Assembly: GCF_016772475.1 (NCBI RefSeq)
Contig: NZ_CP068595.1
Span: forward strand, 1,426,001 to 1,490,000
From: Paenibacillus sonchi
GTDB taxonomy: Bacteria > Bacillota > Bacilli > Paenibacillales > Paenibacillaceae
Direction: 5' to 3'
Length of the DNA stretch: 64,000 bases
How positions within the stretch are numbered: the first letter of the stretch is position 1; every line of letters starts with the position of its first letter. Below the pieces are notes generated by a model. That model worked only from the letters and a program-made list of their open reading frames with translations, had not been told where the DNA came from and did no database searches. The translations under genes and the position numbers were made by a program. Positions 16,734-26,111 of the stretch are shown piece after piece.

Positions 16734-18304
16734 CTAGACCGCACCAATAGACGGCCATTCCAGCTCAAACCCGTTATTGCGCAGGCGGGTCTGGAAGCTG
16801 CTCAGCTGTTGCGGGGAATTCCGCACCCCGCGGGGAGTAGTCCCGTTATCCAGACAGTAAGCTGCCAGCATGCCTGCAGCCTCTCCAATGTTCCATTCCA
16901 CCGGGTGAAGCCGGTAGCAGCCATTGGTGATATGCGTGGTCCCAATGTTTTTGGCAGCAGCGATCAGGTTGTTCACCCGAACCGGGATCAGCGCCCCCAG
17001 CGGGATCTGGAACGGCAGCGAAGGAATGTCGATAAAGGTCCGCAGCGCCGTGCTGGGATGAAGATCAATCCGGTAGCTGCCGATGCCAATAGTATCGGGG
17101 TATTTTTCGGCTTTGCCTCCGGGACGGTCGGCCGGGCTGAGATGCTGCTCCAGAATCGTATATTCCGCGCGGATACGGCGTCCTTCACGAATATACGGAG
17201 CCTGTGCAAGTCCATGCGGCGCTCCCGTCGCATCCGGCCGTGGACGAAGGCCAGGGTAACCTATGCCGCCATCTTTGCGGGGAGCCTCTGTCTGCATCCA
17301 ATACAACAAGGAAAGACTGAGCTGCTTCGCTCTCTCCAGATGGCAGTGCCTTTCCTCCGGAGTAACGTCAACAATCGGTCCGAGCCAGTAGTCATTCTGC
17401 GGCCAGTTAACCACGCTGAGGTCCGTCTTGTAGGTCCCGGGCTGAAAATTATTGCGATCCGCCAGTCTCCGGTAAGTAAACAGCGGATTTACCCCCTCCT
17501 CCGGCAAAAGCACATAGGTCACAGGCACAAGCGTTGAGGGGGAAGGAACGGTCCAGCTCAGCTGTGGAGCCGGCCAGAAATCAGCCTGATAGTTCTTCCA
17601 GAAGTCATATTCACGCGGCTTGGCAATCGTATAATCTTCACCCTCGTTATAGTCGAGCGCCAGACAATGCGTGAACGCCTGGATATCCCGGGGATCCGCC
17701 GGACCCGCAAGGGCGTGCCTCTCCCCGGTCTCGGCAACGGATTCTGCGCCGGTTACGTACTCCACGCCTGCAAGCGGCAGCACATCCCCTTCCTCGGTTG
17801 CATCCAAAAAATAGCTGCCTGTCAGCACCAGCCTATCTCCATCCTGCCCGCACACCGTTACTGAAATCACCTCGTCCCCGTCTGTCTCGGCCTGCACGGG
17901 TTTGTATCCGGTCCATATCTGCAGCCGCCCGCTGTGCACATAGGGGCCAGCATATCCCGGAGCACCGCCAGCGCGGTGCGCGGTTCATGAGATAGACGGC
18001 TGACCCAGGCATTTCCGGGATTGAACCCCGCCCGGGCGCGCGCCTGCTCTGTGAGCGGGAAGAATCTGCGGTAATAATCGCGTACTGCATTCCGGTAAGT
18101 CCGGTAGCTTGCCGTACAGCCAAACTGTTCAATCCAGCGGTTCTCATCAGGAGGCACTACCTGGCTGGTGAGCTGTCCGCCAATCCATTCATAGGCCTCG
18201 GTCATCACCACCGACCGTCCTGACCTTGCAGCACCAAGAGCAGCCGCACAGCCTCCGGTTCCACCGCCGATAATGATTACATCTGCCTGAATCTGTTTCG
18301 TCAT
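16734..18304 (-). CDS. FAD-dependent oxidoreductase, split by a one-base frameshift
   Basis: A flavoprotein of about 520 residues in the FAD_oxidored (PF12831) group. The first frame (ending 17867) has the dinucleotide fold ADVIIIGGGTGGCAAALGAA and EAYEWIGGQLTSQ. The second frame (16734-17939) has YFLDATEEGDVLPLAGVEYV, a family block that follows the FAD domain, and a C-terminal NIGTTHITNGCYRLHPVEWN with the closing FAD motif. Adding one base to the G4 run at 17943-17946 (plus strand) rejoins LAP and YVHSGRLQIWTGY. The start at 18304 follows GGAGGAG. The substrate is unknown; relatives are often secreted or linked to polysaccharide use, but no signal peptide is seen. Confidence 0.8.
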
Positions 18305-18322
18305 TTCATTATCTCCTCCATA

Positions 18323-18365
18323 ATTGAACAAAATAAGTACTGCAACTGAACAAAATAAGCACTGC
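18323..18365. repeat. Direct repeat upstream of the FAD oxidoreductase
   Basis: Two adjacent copies of TGAACAAAATAAGYACTGC, one difference apart (GTACTGC and GCACTGC). They sit directly upstream of the gene's ribosome site, where an operator could lie. Confidence 0.6.
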
Positions 18366-18904
18366 TTCCCCCTGCCTTTACTTATATGTAATTTTTAGAG
18401 ATGATTTTACAACTTAAAATTCTCAGGTAACCGAAAAAAAGGAACTTTTACCTCTCATTTCACTTAGTTACCCTCGCTATACAAGAACAAAATCACCCTG
18501 GCGGGTGAATAGCAACACGGGGCTTTTGGCCGCAGGGATTCCCCACCGCTCCAAAATCAACGGGGGCATGCTGAAGACGAATCGCCCCATTCCTTCGCGA
18601 TTGATCCGCAGCCGTTACGGACCGGAAAGCCGTTATGGATAGAAGATTCATCTATTCCGCAGGACAGCGGACTCAGTTGCCTTTATTTGTCCCTTTCCCC
18701 TTTATTCCAGGCTCCATCGAACGATCTAACGGCTCCTGAGTCCGTAACTGCTGAAAAAGTAAGATTTTTGGCAAAATAAGGGCTCCTCTGTCCCTCTGTC
18801 CGCTTCAGTCCGTGGATGGAGCCCAATCCTGCTGCATCGCTTATATCCTGTGAGGCTGCCAAGATATCCACACTTTTTTACACTGTATAATTTCCTAATA
18901 CAAT

Positions 18905-18947
18905 AAAAAAGCACTGCCCTCCACCTTGCGGGGAATTGCAGTGCTTT
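18905..18947 (-). terminator. Intrinsic terminator of the VanY-like gene
   Basis: A 10-bp stem AAAGCACTGC / GCAGTGCTTT with a loop of 20 bases, followed on the minus strand by a T-rich tail. It starts 19 bases after the stop. Confidence 0.75.
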
Positions 18948-18965
18948 AATGATTCAGCAGACTTA

Positions 18966-19891
18966 TTATTTGGATACCGGAACAGCGTCATAGTACTCTT
19001 CCAGCGTAATGCCCCGCTCCGCGATGGAGGCAGCAATATCTTTTCCTACATAGCGGACATGCCAAGGCTCATACATATACCCGGTGATCGCCTGTTTGCC
19101 CTCAGGGTAGCGGATAATGAAGCCATACTCAGCCGCGTGAGCTGCCAGCCAGTTGGCTTCCTCTGTTCCGGCAAAGCAGCTTTCTGCCGCGCATTTGCCA
19201 TCCGTGCCGGACAGGTCGATCGCCAGACCTGTCTGATGCTCGCTGTGTCCAGGCACGGCGCTATAGGTACGGGCTTTCTCTTCACCATCTCTTTTGACAT
19301 AGTTATTAAACAGCCGGGTCTGAGTAGCCTCGGAACGGTAGCCGGAAACCCCGGCCAGATGTACGCCGTCTTTTAATGCACCTGCGAACATTTTCTCCAG
19401 TGCATCTGCAGCAGTCTTCCGCAGCATCCGCTTCTCAATCTTTTCGGAGAAAATAAACGGCACATCGGGATAGACCAGATCAGCCGGCTTATAGCCATCC
19501 GGCAGCTTGTACTGCTTATTGATCATAGCAGCCACACTATCTGGTTCAGCAGCGGTAAGCTCTGCTGCCGGATCGGCTGAACCGGAGCTGTCCGGATCAG
19601 AGGGCTTATCCGCCGGTGTTGGCGAAGGCTTCACGGCAGCCTCATTCCCGGAATTATCCGGCTCGGCAGAAGGCCCATCCCCTGTGGCCGTGTCTGACCC
19701 CTCCGGAGCGCTGCTGGCCACGGCTGAAGGCTCCGGTGCGGAGCTTGGCTGTCCCTGAAGCTCCTCCCCGTGCTTGCGGAGGCTCCCTCCTCCTGTGAAG
19801 CCGAAGGCGAAGGCGAGTTATATTTGCCTATCCCCCAGCCTACAGCAACTACAATAATGAGTAAAATGACGATTTTGGCAGTCTTAGACAT
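18966..19891 (-). CDS. Membrane-anchored D,D-carboxypeptidase (VanY/M15B), split by a frameshift
   Basis: A cell-wall peptidase of about 308 residues that trims D-Ala from peptidoglycan stem peptides. The first frame (19631-19891) gives one N-terminal helix, AKIVILLIIVVAVGWGIG. A Ser/Pro/Glu/Asp-rich linker follows, then the M15B domain with SGYRSEATQTRLF, the zinc motif PGHSEHQTGLAIDLSG and the second metal/catalytic strand EPWHVRYVG. The first frame leaves the linker at ASTG; one base added to the C4 run at 19766-19769 (plus strand) continues it into EELQGQPSSAPEP. The ATG at 19891 follows an AGGAAA-type site. Confidence 0.82.
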
Positions 19892-20111
19892 ATCCTGTGT
19901 TTCCTCCCAGAAAGTTAATGAATGCTCCAGACAAGAGCCGATAATTGCACAGACGGAAATTTTGCTCCCGCTTCGAATACCAGCTTAGAACCCGAAACAC
20001 CTGCACTCTTTTCGCTATAGGCAATACTCTATGATATCTGAAGTTCAAGTTATATTATAGACAAGCTTTGCGTCCAAAATGTTTCAAAACTTTAAAGATA
20101 CACAAAGGCAA

Positions 20112-20164
20112 AAAAAATGTTACCACAGAACGCCAGCCTGAGCGGCTGACCGTCCTATGGTAAC
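20112..20164 (-). terminator. Intrinsic terminator of the DEAD-box helicase gene
   Basis: On the minus strand, GTTACCATAG pairs with CTGTGGTAAC around an inner GTCAGCC / GGCTGGC stem, followed by ATTTTTTTT. It lies 29 bases past the restored stop codon at 20193 but overlaps the stop of the frame as given, which supports the restored 3' end. Confidence 0.85.
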
Positions 20165-21985
20165 AAGTTTCATAAAATGGAATCCAGCGCCTTTATCTGG
20201 AGGAGCCTCGGCCGCCGCGCGTGCCCCCGGAGCCGTTGCCCCGGCCGCCGCGTGATGAAGCTTTGCCCCCGCTGCTGCGCCCCCCGGGCCGTAGCCGCCT
20301 TTGCCGCCTTTGGAGCCGCTGCGTGCGCCGCCCGGGTTATATCCACCGCCCGGGCCCGCACCTTTAGAGGCTCCGTAGCTGAAGCCTCCGGCTTCCGCGC
20401 CACGGGAAACGTTGGCACTGTAGCCGCTGCCCGGGCCGCCTTTGGAACCGGCGGCTCCTTTGCCGCCGCGCTGGCCGGCCGCGCTTCCTCCGGCTGCATA
20501 GCCTGCAGCCGGGCTGCTGCTGCGGGCGTCGTAGCTGCCGTAGCCGCCGCCCGTTCTTGGCTTCGCCGCGCTTTTGCCGGCGTGCCCGCCGCCTCTTGGC
20601 GCAGCGGTGCCCCAGCCGCTGCGTTTGCCGCCAGCCGCTTCGCTGCGGCTGCGCCCTTCTGCAGGCGCGCCCCAGCCGCCTGCTTCCTTGCCGCGGCCGC
20701 GTCCGCCCGCGCCCGGCCGCGCCCCGGCTTCGGCGCGCGGAGCTCCGCCGCTGCGCCCCTGGGCGCGCCCGCCGCGTCCATTGCGGGCGCCTTCCGGCAC
20801 GGCGTTTTGGCGTCCGCCGCGCGGCGAGCCGCCGCCCTGCACGGAGGTGAATTCGCCTGCGCCGAATTCATCCTTCTCGTACCGGCGGCGGTCCAGCCGC
20901 TGGGAGATGCCGTGCTCGATCAGCTCGAGCCCGGCGCGTTCGCGCGGCGAAGCGAACGTGATCGCCAGTCCCTTGCCGCCTGCGCGGCCGGTCCGGCCGA
21001 TCCGGTGAATGTAGCTGTCCGCATCCAGCGGCAGATCATAGTTGAAGACATGCGTGATGCCCTCGACGTCCAGACCGCGGGCAGCCACATCCGTGGCCAC
21101 CAGCAGCTGCAGCTTCGCCTCGCGGAACCGTTTCATCACCGCTTCGCGTTTGCTCTGCGACAAGTCGCCGTGCAGCTCGTCGCAATCATAGCCGGCGGCC
21201 TGGAGCGCTTCATTCAGCTTGGACACACGGCGTTTCGTCCGGCAGAAGATCATCGCCAGGTAAGGACGGTCCCGCTCGATCAGCGCGATCAAGGCTTCTT
21301 CCTTGTTGCGGTCCGAGCATTCCACCACCTGCTGGCGGATATTCTCCAGCGGAATAGGGGAACCGCTTTTAATAACGATATCCAGCGGCTCTTTCATGTA
21401 GTTGCTGGCCAGCCGCTTGATCGGGTCCGGCATGGTCGCGGAGAACAGCATCGTCTGGCGGCGGTAAGGCACAGCCGTAATAATGGCTTCCACATCCTCC
21501 AGGAAGCCCATATGCAGCATTTGGTCCGCTTCATCCAGCACCAGCATCTTGACCCCGCCGAGATCCAGCGTTCCCCGGCGTATATGATCCAGCAGCCGGC
21601 CCGGCGTCCCGATAATCAGATGCCGGCCGCCTTCCAGCTTGCGCAGCTGCTTTTCCACATCCTGGCCGCCATATACGGCCAGAATTTTCACTCCGGTATG
21701 GCGCGCCAGCTTGCGGGCCTCCTCGGTAATCTGCAAAGCCAGCTCGCGGGTCGGTGCCATGATAAGCGCCTGCGGATACGCCTGCTCCACACGGATCTTG
21801 TCCATAATCGGCAGCAGGAAGGCCAGTGTTTTACCTGTTCCCGTCTTGGCCCTTGCGATAACGTCCAATCCCTGCACCAGCGGAGGAATGGCTTCCTCCT
21901 GCACCGGTGTAGGCTTAGCAATCCCCTGACCCTGAAGCAGGCCGTTCAATAATTCAGATACTCCCAGTTCCTTAAAACCCGGCAA
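20120..21985 (-). CDS. DEAD-box RNA helicase (CshA/DeaD type), C-terminus frameshifted
   Basis: An ATP-dependent RNA helicase for mRNA turnover or ribosome assembly. All motifs are present: Q motif (FKELGVSELLNGLLQGQGI then TPVQ), AKTGTGKT, PTRELALQ, GTPGRLLDHI, DEAD, SAT, ATDVAARGLDVEG and HRIGRTGRAGGKG. A Gly/Arg/Ala/Ser-rich tail covers roughly residues 390-600. I chose TTG at 21985 behind GAGGTGGA. As sequenced the last codons leave the RGG pattern; one more base in the C6 run at 20280-20285 (plus strand) restores GGRSSGGKASSRGGRGNG and ends at TAA 20193-20195, upstream of the terminator. Confidence 0.88.
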   Translation of the reverse strand: MPGFKELGVSELLNGLLQGQGIAKPTPVQEEAIPPLVQGLDVIARAKTGTGKTLAFLLPIMDKIRVEQAYPQALIMAPTRELALQITEEARKLARHTGVKILAVYGGQDVEKQLRKLEGGRHLIIGTPGRLLDHIRRGTLDLGGVKMLVLDEADQMLHMGFLEDVEAIITAVPYRRQTMLFSATMPDPIKRLASNYMKEPLDIVIKSGSPIPLENIRQQVVECSDRNKEEALIALIERDRPYLAMIFCRTKRRVSKLNEALQAAGYDCDELHGDLSQSKREAVMKRFREAKLQLLVATDVAARGLDVEGITHVFNYDLPLDADSYIHRIGRTGRAGGKGLAITFASPRERAGLELIEHGISQRLDRRRYEKDEFGAGEFTSVQGGGSPRGGRQNAVPEGARNGRGGRAQGRSGGAPRAEAGARPGAGGRGRGKEAGGWGAPAEGRSRSEAAGGKRSGWGTAAPRGGGHAGKSAAKPRTGGGYGSYDARSSSPAAGYAAGGSAAGQRGGKGAAGSKGGPGSGYSANVSRGAEAGGFSYGASKGAGPGGGYNPGGARSGSKGGKGGYGPGGAAAGAKLHHAAAGATAPGARAAAEAPPDKGAGFHFMKLVTIGRSAAQAGVLW

Positions 21986-22081
21986 AGTCTCCACCTCACA
22001 TTTTTCTGTAATTTGTTCAATACATATCACTATAGATATCCAGTTCCTGGAGTAATGTAGGCAGGATGCCGTTGCCGCATA

Positions 22082-22125
22082 TTCAAAACAAAAGCGGAAG
22101 GAACCCCGTCTCCGGAGCCCTTCCG
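22082..22125 (-). terminator. Probable terminator of the phasin-ubiB operon
   Basis: On the minus strand CGGAAGG pairs with CCTTCCG around a GC-rich core, followed by CTTTTGTTTTG. It is about 210 bases past the ubiB stop. Confidence 0.6.
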
Positions 22126-22334
22126 TCTCACTAGCCGCCCTCAGCCCTGCAGATGCGCGGTCCAAAGTTCGGTTTCAAGGGCAGCAGCGATCCACCGGAC
22201 ATTCAGACGGCACTCCATTTGCGTTCCATTACACTCTATATCCAAGCTTCTTATTTAGGATTAAGAAGTTAACCTTTACATTGTACTTGATCCCGTGCCG
22301 TTTGTGTGCAACTCCCCAAGAATATTTATTACGG

Positions 22335-24005
22335 CTAAAACCGTCCTGATTTAAAAATGGAGTACAGCAGCCATAGAATCATCAGAAGAGCGATCACAGA
22401 GCCGATTTCGACAATCGGGAAGTCCCAGAGCATGGAAGGCTCTCCCCGCAGCGAAGAGGCAATGATCAGCCCGGCCATAATAATACTGAAGGCCAGCAGC
22501 ACAATGCTGAACGAGAGGCGGTTACCCACCCGGCTAACCTTGTGTTCAATTCCCTTCAGCTCAGGCAGCACGACCTCCACCTTCAGCTTGCCTTTGCCAA
22601 CGAGCGCAGACAGCTGCCGCGCCTGTGCCGGAAGCTCAACCAGGCTTTCGGCCAGGTCAGCAACGCCGCCGAGAATTTTGCGCTGCAGGCGGCTGCCGCT
22701 GAAGCGCTGCCTTACGAGCCGCCTGCCGAAGGGTTCGGCCATCTGCACAATGCTGAAGGACGGGTCAAGGTTGCCGACAACCCCCTCCAGCGTCAGCATG
22801 GTTTTGCCGAGCATCGCCAGGTCCGGGGGAATGACCAGCCTGTGCTTGCGGGCGATGCCGAACAGATCATTCAGCGCTTTGCCGATGCTGACCTGCTTGA
22901 AAGGGATATCATAGTATGCCTCGCGAAGCCTGTCCATATCATCATGAAGCGCCATCCGGTCAGCTTCCTCGGGAATGACGCCCAGCCGTAAAATAGCCCG
23001 CACCATGGAATCAGTATTCTTGCGCATTAGAGCGATGACAAGCGCAGACAGGCTGTCCTTCATCTCTTCGCTCAGCCGGCCAACCATGCCGAAATCAATT
23101 AACGCCAGTTTCCCGTCATCCAGCAGCATAACATTGCCGGGATGAGGATCAGCATGAAAAAAACCATGAATAAAGATCTGGTTCAGCATCATCTCCACCA
23201 GCTGCTGGGCTAGCGTCTTCAGCTTCACGCCCTTCAGGAGCAGCTCCTCGCGGTGGTTCAATGTGATGCCTTCGACATATTCCATGGTCAGCACACGGGT
23301 GGAGCTGTAATCCCAATAAATCGCCGGGATATAGACCTGATCGTGTTCCGTAAGCTGCCCGGCGATCCGTTCCGCATTGCGCCCCTCCTGGCCGTAATCC
23401 AGCTCCGCCAGCAGCGCCCGGGAGAATTCCTCTACCATCCGGGTCAGCCCGTATTGCTTCGCCCAGTCCAGCTTCCTCTCGGCCAGGGCGCTTAGATCCT
23501 GCAAAATTTCCAGATCCCGGGTCATCGTCCGCATCACACCGGGGCGCTGGATTTTGACCGCCACACTTTGCCCGCCATGCAGTACAGCCCGGTGGACTTG
23601 ACCAATGGAGGCTGCGGCAAGCGGGGCATTCTCAAAATAGCTGAACATTTCATCAATCGGCTGGTCAAGCTCCTGCTCCAAAATATTGCGCGCCGTTTCC
23701 GCCGAGAACGGAGGGACACTGTCCTGAAGCTTCACCAGTTCCTGAATAATGGAATCGGGCAGCAGATCGGAACGGGTACTGGCCAATTGGCCCAGCTTCA
23801 CAAAGGTTGGCCCCAAATCCTCCAGCACCCGGCGGATCCGCTCCCCCAGCGTCAGACTCTCGTGAACCTCCTGGGTAATCATCCGGCGCGGAAGGGACAA
23901 CAGATGGTAGAGGCCAAGTTCCTCCACCATATAGCCGAAGCCATGACGCATCAGCGCCATGGCAATAGTCCGGTACCGCCCGGCATGTCTTATACGTACA
24001 GCCAT
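22335..24005 (-). CDS. ABC1/AarF (UbiB-like) atypical kinase
   Basis: A 556-residue membrane-bound member of the UbiB/ABC1 protein-kinase-like family, which supports quinone biosynthesis or lipid homeostasis. The N-terminal KxGQ signature is FVKLGQLASTRSDLLP; the Ala-rich loop is AAASIGQVHRA; then AVKIQRPG with the ATP lysine, the catalytic FFHADPHPGNVML and LIDFGMVGRL (DFG). Two helices close the C-terminus (about 500-525 and 532-552). The start ATG follows directly on the stop of the phasin-like gene, so the two are translationally coupled. A menA-like gene lies elsewhere in the window. Confidence 0.88.
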   Translation of the reverse strand: MAVRIRHAGRYRTIAMALMRHGFGYMVEELGLYHLLSLPRRMITQEVHESLTLGERIRRVLEDLGPTFVKLGQLASTRSDLLPDSIIQELVKLQDSVPPFSAETARNILEQELDQPIDEMFSYFENAPLAAASIGQVHRAVLHGGQSVAVKIQRPGVMRTMTRDLEILQDLSALAERKLDWAKQYGLTRMVEEFSRALLAELDYGQEGRNAERIAGQLTEHDQVYIPAIYWDYSSTRVLTMEYVEGITLNHREELLLKGVKLKTLAQQLVEMMLNQIFIHGFFHADPHPGNVMLLDDGKLALIDFGMVGRLSEEMKDSLSALVIALMRKNTDSMVRAILRLGVIPEEADRMALHDDMDRLREAYYDIPFKQVSIGKALNDLFGIARKHRLVIPPDLAMLGKTMLTLEGVVGNLDPSFSIVQMAEPFGRRLVRQRFSGSRLQRKILGGVADLAESLVELPAQARQLSALVGKGKLKVEVVLPELKGIEHKVSRVGNRLSFSIVLLAFSIIMAGLIIASSLRGEPSMLWDFPIVEIGSVIALLMILWLLYSIFKSGRF

Positions 24006-24344
24006 TTAGTCCGTACGCTGTTCCGGCAGGGCTTCCTCCGTCGAAGGAGTTCCCTCCAGCTCCGCCACACGGCGCTCCAGGACAGCAATCCGCGCTTCCA
24101 GCCCGGCAACATCACTCTGAACAGGGATTTTAAGCTCCTTCAGCACGCGCTCCACCTGTTCATGAACTGCAGATTTGAACACTCCGCGTTCTTCCTCGCC
24201 ACGCTCCACCAGCCGGTCAACGAGTGCCTTGGATTCCGAGGGGGCAAGCTCGCCCCGCTTCACCAGCTCTTCAACTACCTTTTCCTTGCTGACAATGGTG
24301 AGGCCGACTCCTAAAGAGATTGCTTTCTTGAACAAATCACTCAT
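24006..24344 (-). CDS. Phasin-like / polyhydroxyalkanoate regulator-like coiled-coil protein
   Basis: A 112-residue protein: an N-terminal hydrophobic helix (DLFKKAISLGVGLTIV) followed by a charged helix and a heptad coiled coil (LEARIAVLERRVAELEG). This layout is seen in small phasin-family proteins encoded beside ubiB genes in Bacillales. The start at 24344 follows GGGAGGAAA. The ubiB gene starts in the next base after its stop, so the two likely act together at the membrane; direct interaction is my inference. Confidence 0.7.
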   Translation of the reverse strand: MSDLFKKAISLGVGLTIVSKEKVVEELVKRGELAPSESKALVDRLVERGEEERGVFKSAVHEQVERVLKELKIPVQSDVAGLEARIAVLERRVAELEGTPSTEEALPEQRTD

Positions 24345-24444
24345 GGCACTTTCCTCCCAATGATTCCGGTTATGGATAGAGTATACCCTTTTGCGGGCCA
24401 TTTCACAAAATTCAAGCCTGCGCAAAGCAGCCGCACTATATAGA

Positions 24445-25076
24445 TTATCTAGGGATCCGCGCCGCCCAGGTAGCCGCCCGCAGGATCAGCTGGCGAACCG
24501 CCGGATGCGTGAAGGAAGGTTCGTGATGGCCTGGCATCAGAAATACCACCCGTCCCAGCCCGTAGCTGTGACACCAGGCGGCCGGACGCATTTCACCCTC
24601 TGCTTCATACTCCAATAAAATGGTCTTCTCTGTAAAAGGATCGAATTCGAACGTGTACGGCTCCTCATCCAGCTGGAAATCTTCGATGCCCTCGGTAATG
24701 TCATGCTCCAGGACCTTGAAGTTCAGCGGAGTATACGGCGGATGTCCGGTAAATCTGCCGCCGATCAGATGGGCCAGCTCATAGCGTTTGGCCAGCGAGA
24801 TTCCGGTATGCAGTACGATCAGTCCGCCGCCGCCGCTCACATAGCTCAGCAGACCCGCAGTCTGCTGGGGGACACCGTCTCATTCCATAGCTCATTGTAT
24901 GCAATGCACAGATCATATCCTGACAAGTGCTCGCTGAGCAGCAGCTTTTTATTCTCCGAACACTGCACAATCAGCAGATCATTCAGGATTTCGCTGATTT
25001 GTTTGTCCACGCCCTGCAGCGGATGAAAACGGGGGTGGGTATAGTCACCCAAAAGCAGACATTTTCTTTTGTCCAT
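24445..25076 (-). CDS. ThuA-like (glutamine-amidotransferase fold) protein, split by a frameshift
   Basis: A protein of about 210 residues with the ThuA trehalose-utilisation fold. The first frame (24846-25076) has KCLLLGDYTHPRFHPLQGV and YDLCIAYNELW. The second (24445-24840) has GGGGLIVLHTGISLAKRYE, GGRFTGHPPYTP, then AAWCHSYGLGRVVFLMPGHH, the typical conserved ending. One base added to the G5 run at 24867-24871 (plus strand) joins ETVSP to QQTAGLLSYVSGGG. The start at 25076 follows AGGAGG. Relatives act on sugars; the substrate here is unknown. Confidence 0.78.
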
Positions 25077-25206
25077 AGGGGACCTCCTCCTTTTTTCTAT
25101 ATCTATATTTGTCTTTTTAGTTGCCTATATTCTAAGTAAAATGGCTGAGGTTGTCCATGGCCGGCAATAAATGTCCGTGCCTATGAAACTTCGGCCTGGC
25201 AGACCG

Positions 25207-26019
25207 TCAGCGGCGGGACGCGATATATTTCCCAAGCTCCACGAACATGCTGCCCATCCGTTCATGCTCGGGCATCACGATCCGCGTTATTCCTTCCTCC
25301 TTCAGGGATTCCGAGGTGATCCTTCCTACAGAAACCGCCAGCACCTTGTGCTCAAAGGCCTCCACCAGCTCCTTCAGCTTGCCCTGCTCCCGGGCATACT
25401 GAGCCAGAAAACGGAATTGTGGAGCGCTCGTGAAGGCTACTGCATCGACTCTGCCTTCTGCAATCTCTTCATACAGCCGGGCCAGCGCCCCGGGCTCCGG
25501 CGGCGTATGGCGGTACGGCTCCACTTGAAGGACAGATGCCCCCGCCTCCTTCAGCCAGGCCGCCAGCTGAGGAGCAGGATCGCCATGGAGCTGCAGAACA
25601 ACCGATTTGCCGCGCAGATCCCAGTCTTTCAGACCCCGAAGCAGCCCGGCTGTGCTCCCGTCATCATCGCGGACTTCAGGCCGGAGTCCCCGCTTCTTCA
25701 GCGCATTAACCGTCTTGTAGCCGCGTGCGGCAATTGGCGAAGCCGAGAGAACCTCCAGAAAACGCGCCTCCAGTTCCATCTCCGCCGCCATTTCAAACAG
25801 CGCCTCCAGCCCCATCCCTGTCGTCAGAATAGCCAGATCGGGCGGATGGGCTATCCAGGCAGCAATTCCTTCCCGCAGCGCCTGATCATCCAGAAACACC
25901 GTCCCCTGCGCAGGCCGGTGCAGCGCCGTTCCTCCCATGTTCTGCACCAGCTTGGCCATTTCTTCCGCCTTGCGCGGACCGGCCAGGGCGACGGTAATGC
26001 CTTGCAATTGCTCTGCCAT
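25207..26019 (-). CDS. hemD: Uroporphyrinogen-III synthase (HemD family)
   Basis: A 270-residue two-domain protein of the HEM4 family, which closes hydroxymethylbilane to uroporphyrinogen III in heme synthesis. Domain 1 opens with GITVALAGPRKAEEMAKLV; domain 2 follows a linker and contains VDAVAFTSAPQFRFLAQYA and VLAVSVGRITSESLKEEGI, the strand-helix patterns of this poorly conserved family. It stands alone rather than inside a hem operon, so it may be a second copy. Start ATG at 26019 follows AAAGGATAT. Confidence 0.78.
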   Translation of the reverse strand: MAEQLQGITVALAGPRKAEEMAKLVQNMGGTALHRPAQGTVFLDDQALREGIAAWIAHPPDLAILTTGMGLEALFEMAAEMELEARFLEVLSASPIAARGYKTVNALKKRGLRPEVRDDDGSTAGLLRGLKDWDLRGKSVVLQLHGDPAPQLAAWLKEAGASVLQVEPYRHTPPEPGALARLYEEIAEGRVDAVAFTSAPQFRFLAQYAREQGKLKELVEAFEHKVLAVSVGRITSESLKEEGITRIVMPEHERMGSMFVELGKYIASRR

Positions 26020-26111
26020 ATCCTTTTCTCCCCCTCATCAGCCCACAAACTTATTGTTTATCAGTATACTTGCATTGGGCCGAAAAAGAAAAGATGAAAA
26101 GCAATTCCCGC

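Larger units (their letters stand above)
18305..18965. other. Intergenic region with repeats
   Basis: About 660 bases without a supported gene. It holds a direct repeat (18323-18365), a copy of the T-rich CTTTTACCT...CATTTC element (about 18438-18490), an imperfect inverted repeat around 18668-18802 and the terminator of the VanY-like gene at 18905-18947. The stretch 18500-18660 shows nothing I can interpret. Confidence 0.5.

Noticed and set aside
20177..21952. 591-codon open frame on the plus strand, antisense to the DEAD-box helicase
   Set aside because: It mirrors the GC-rich helicase gene; composition is Ala/Arg-rich with no family motifs or ribosome site.
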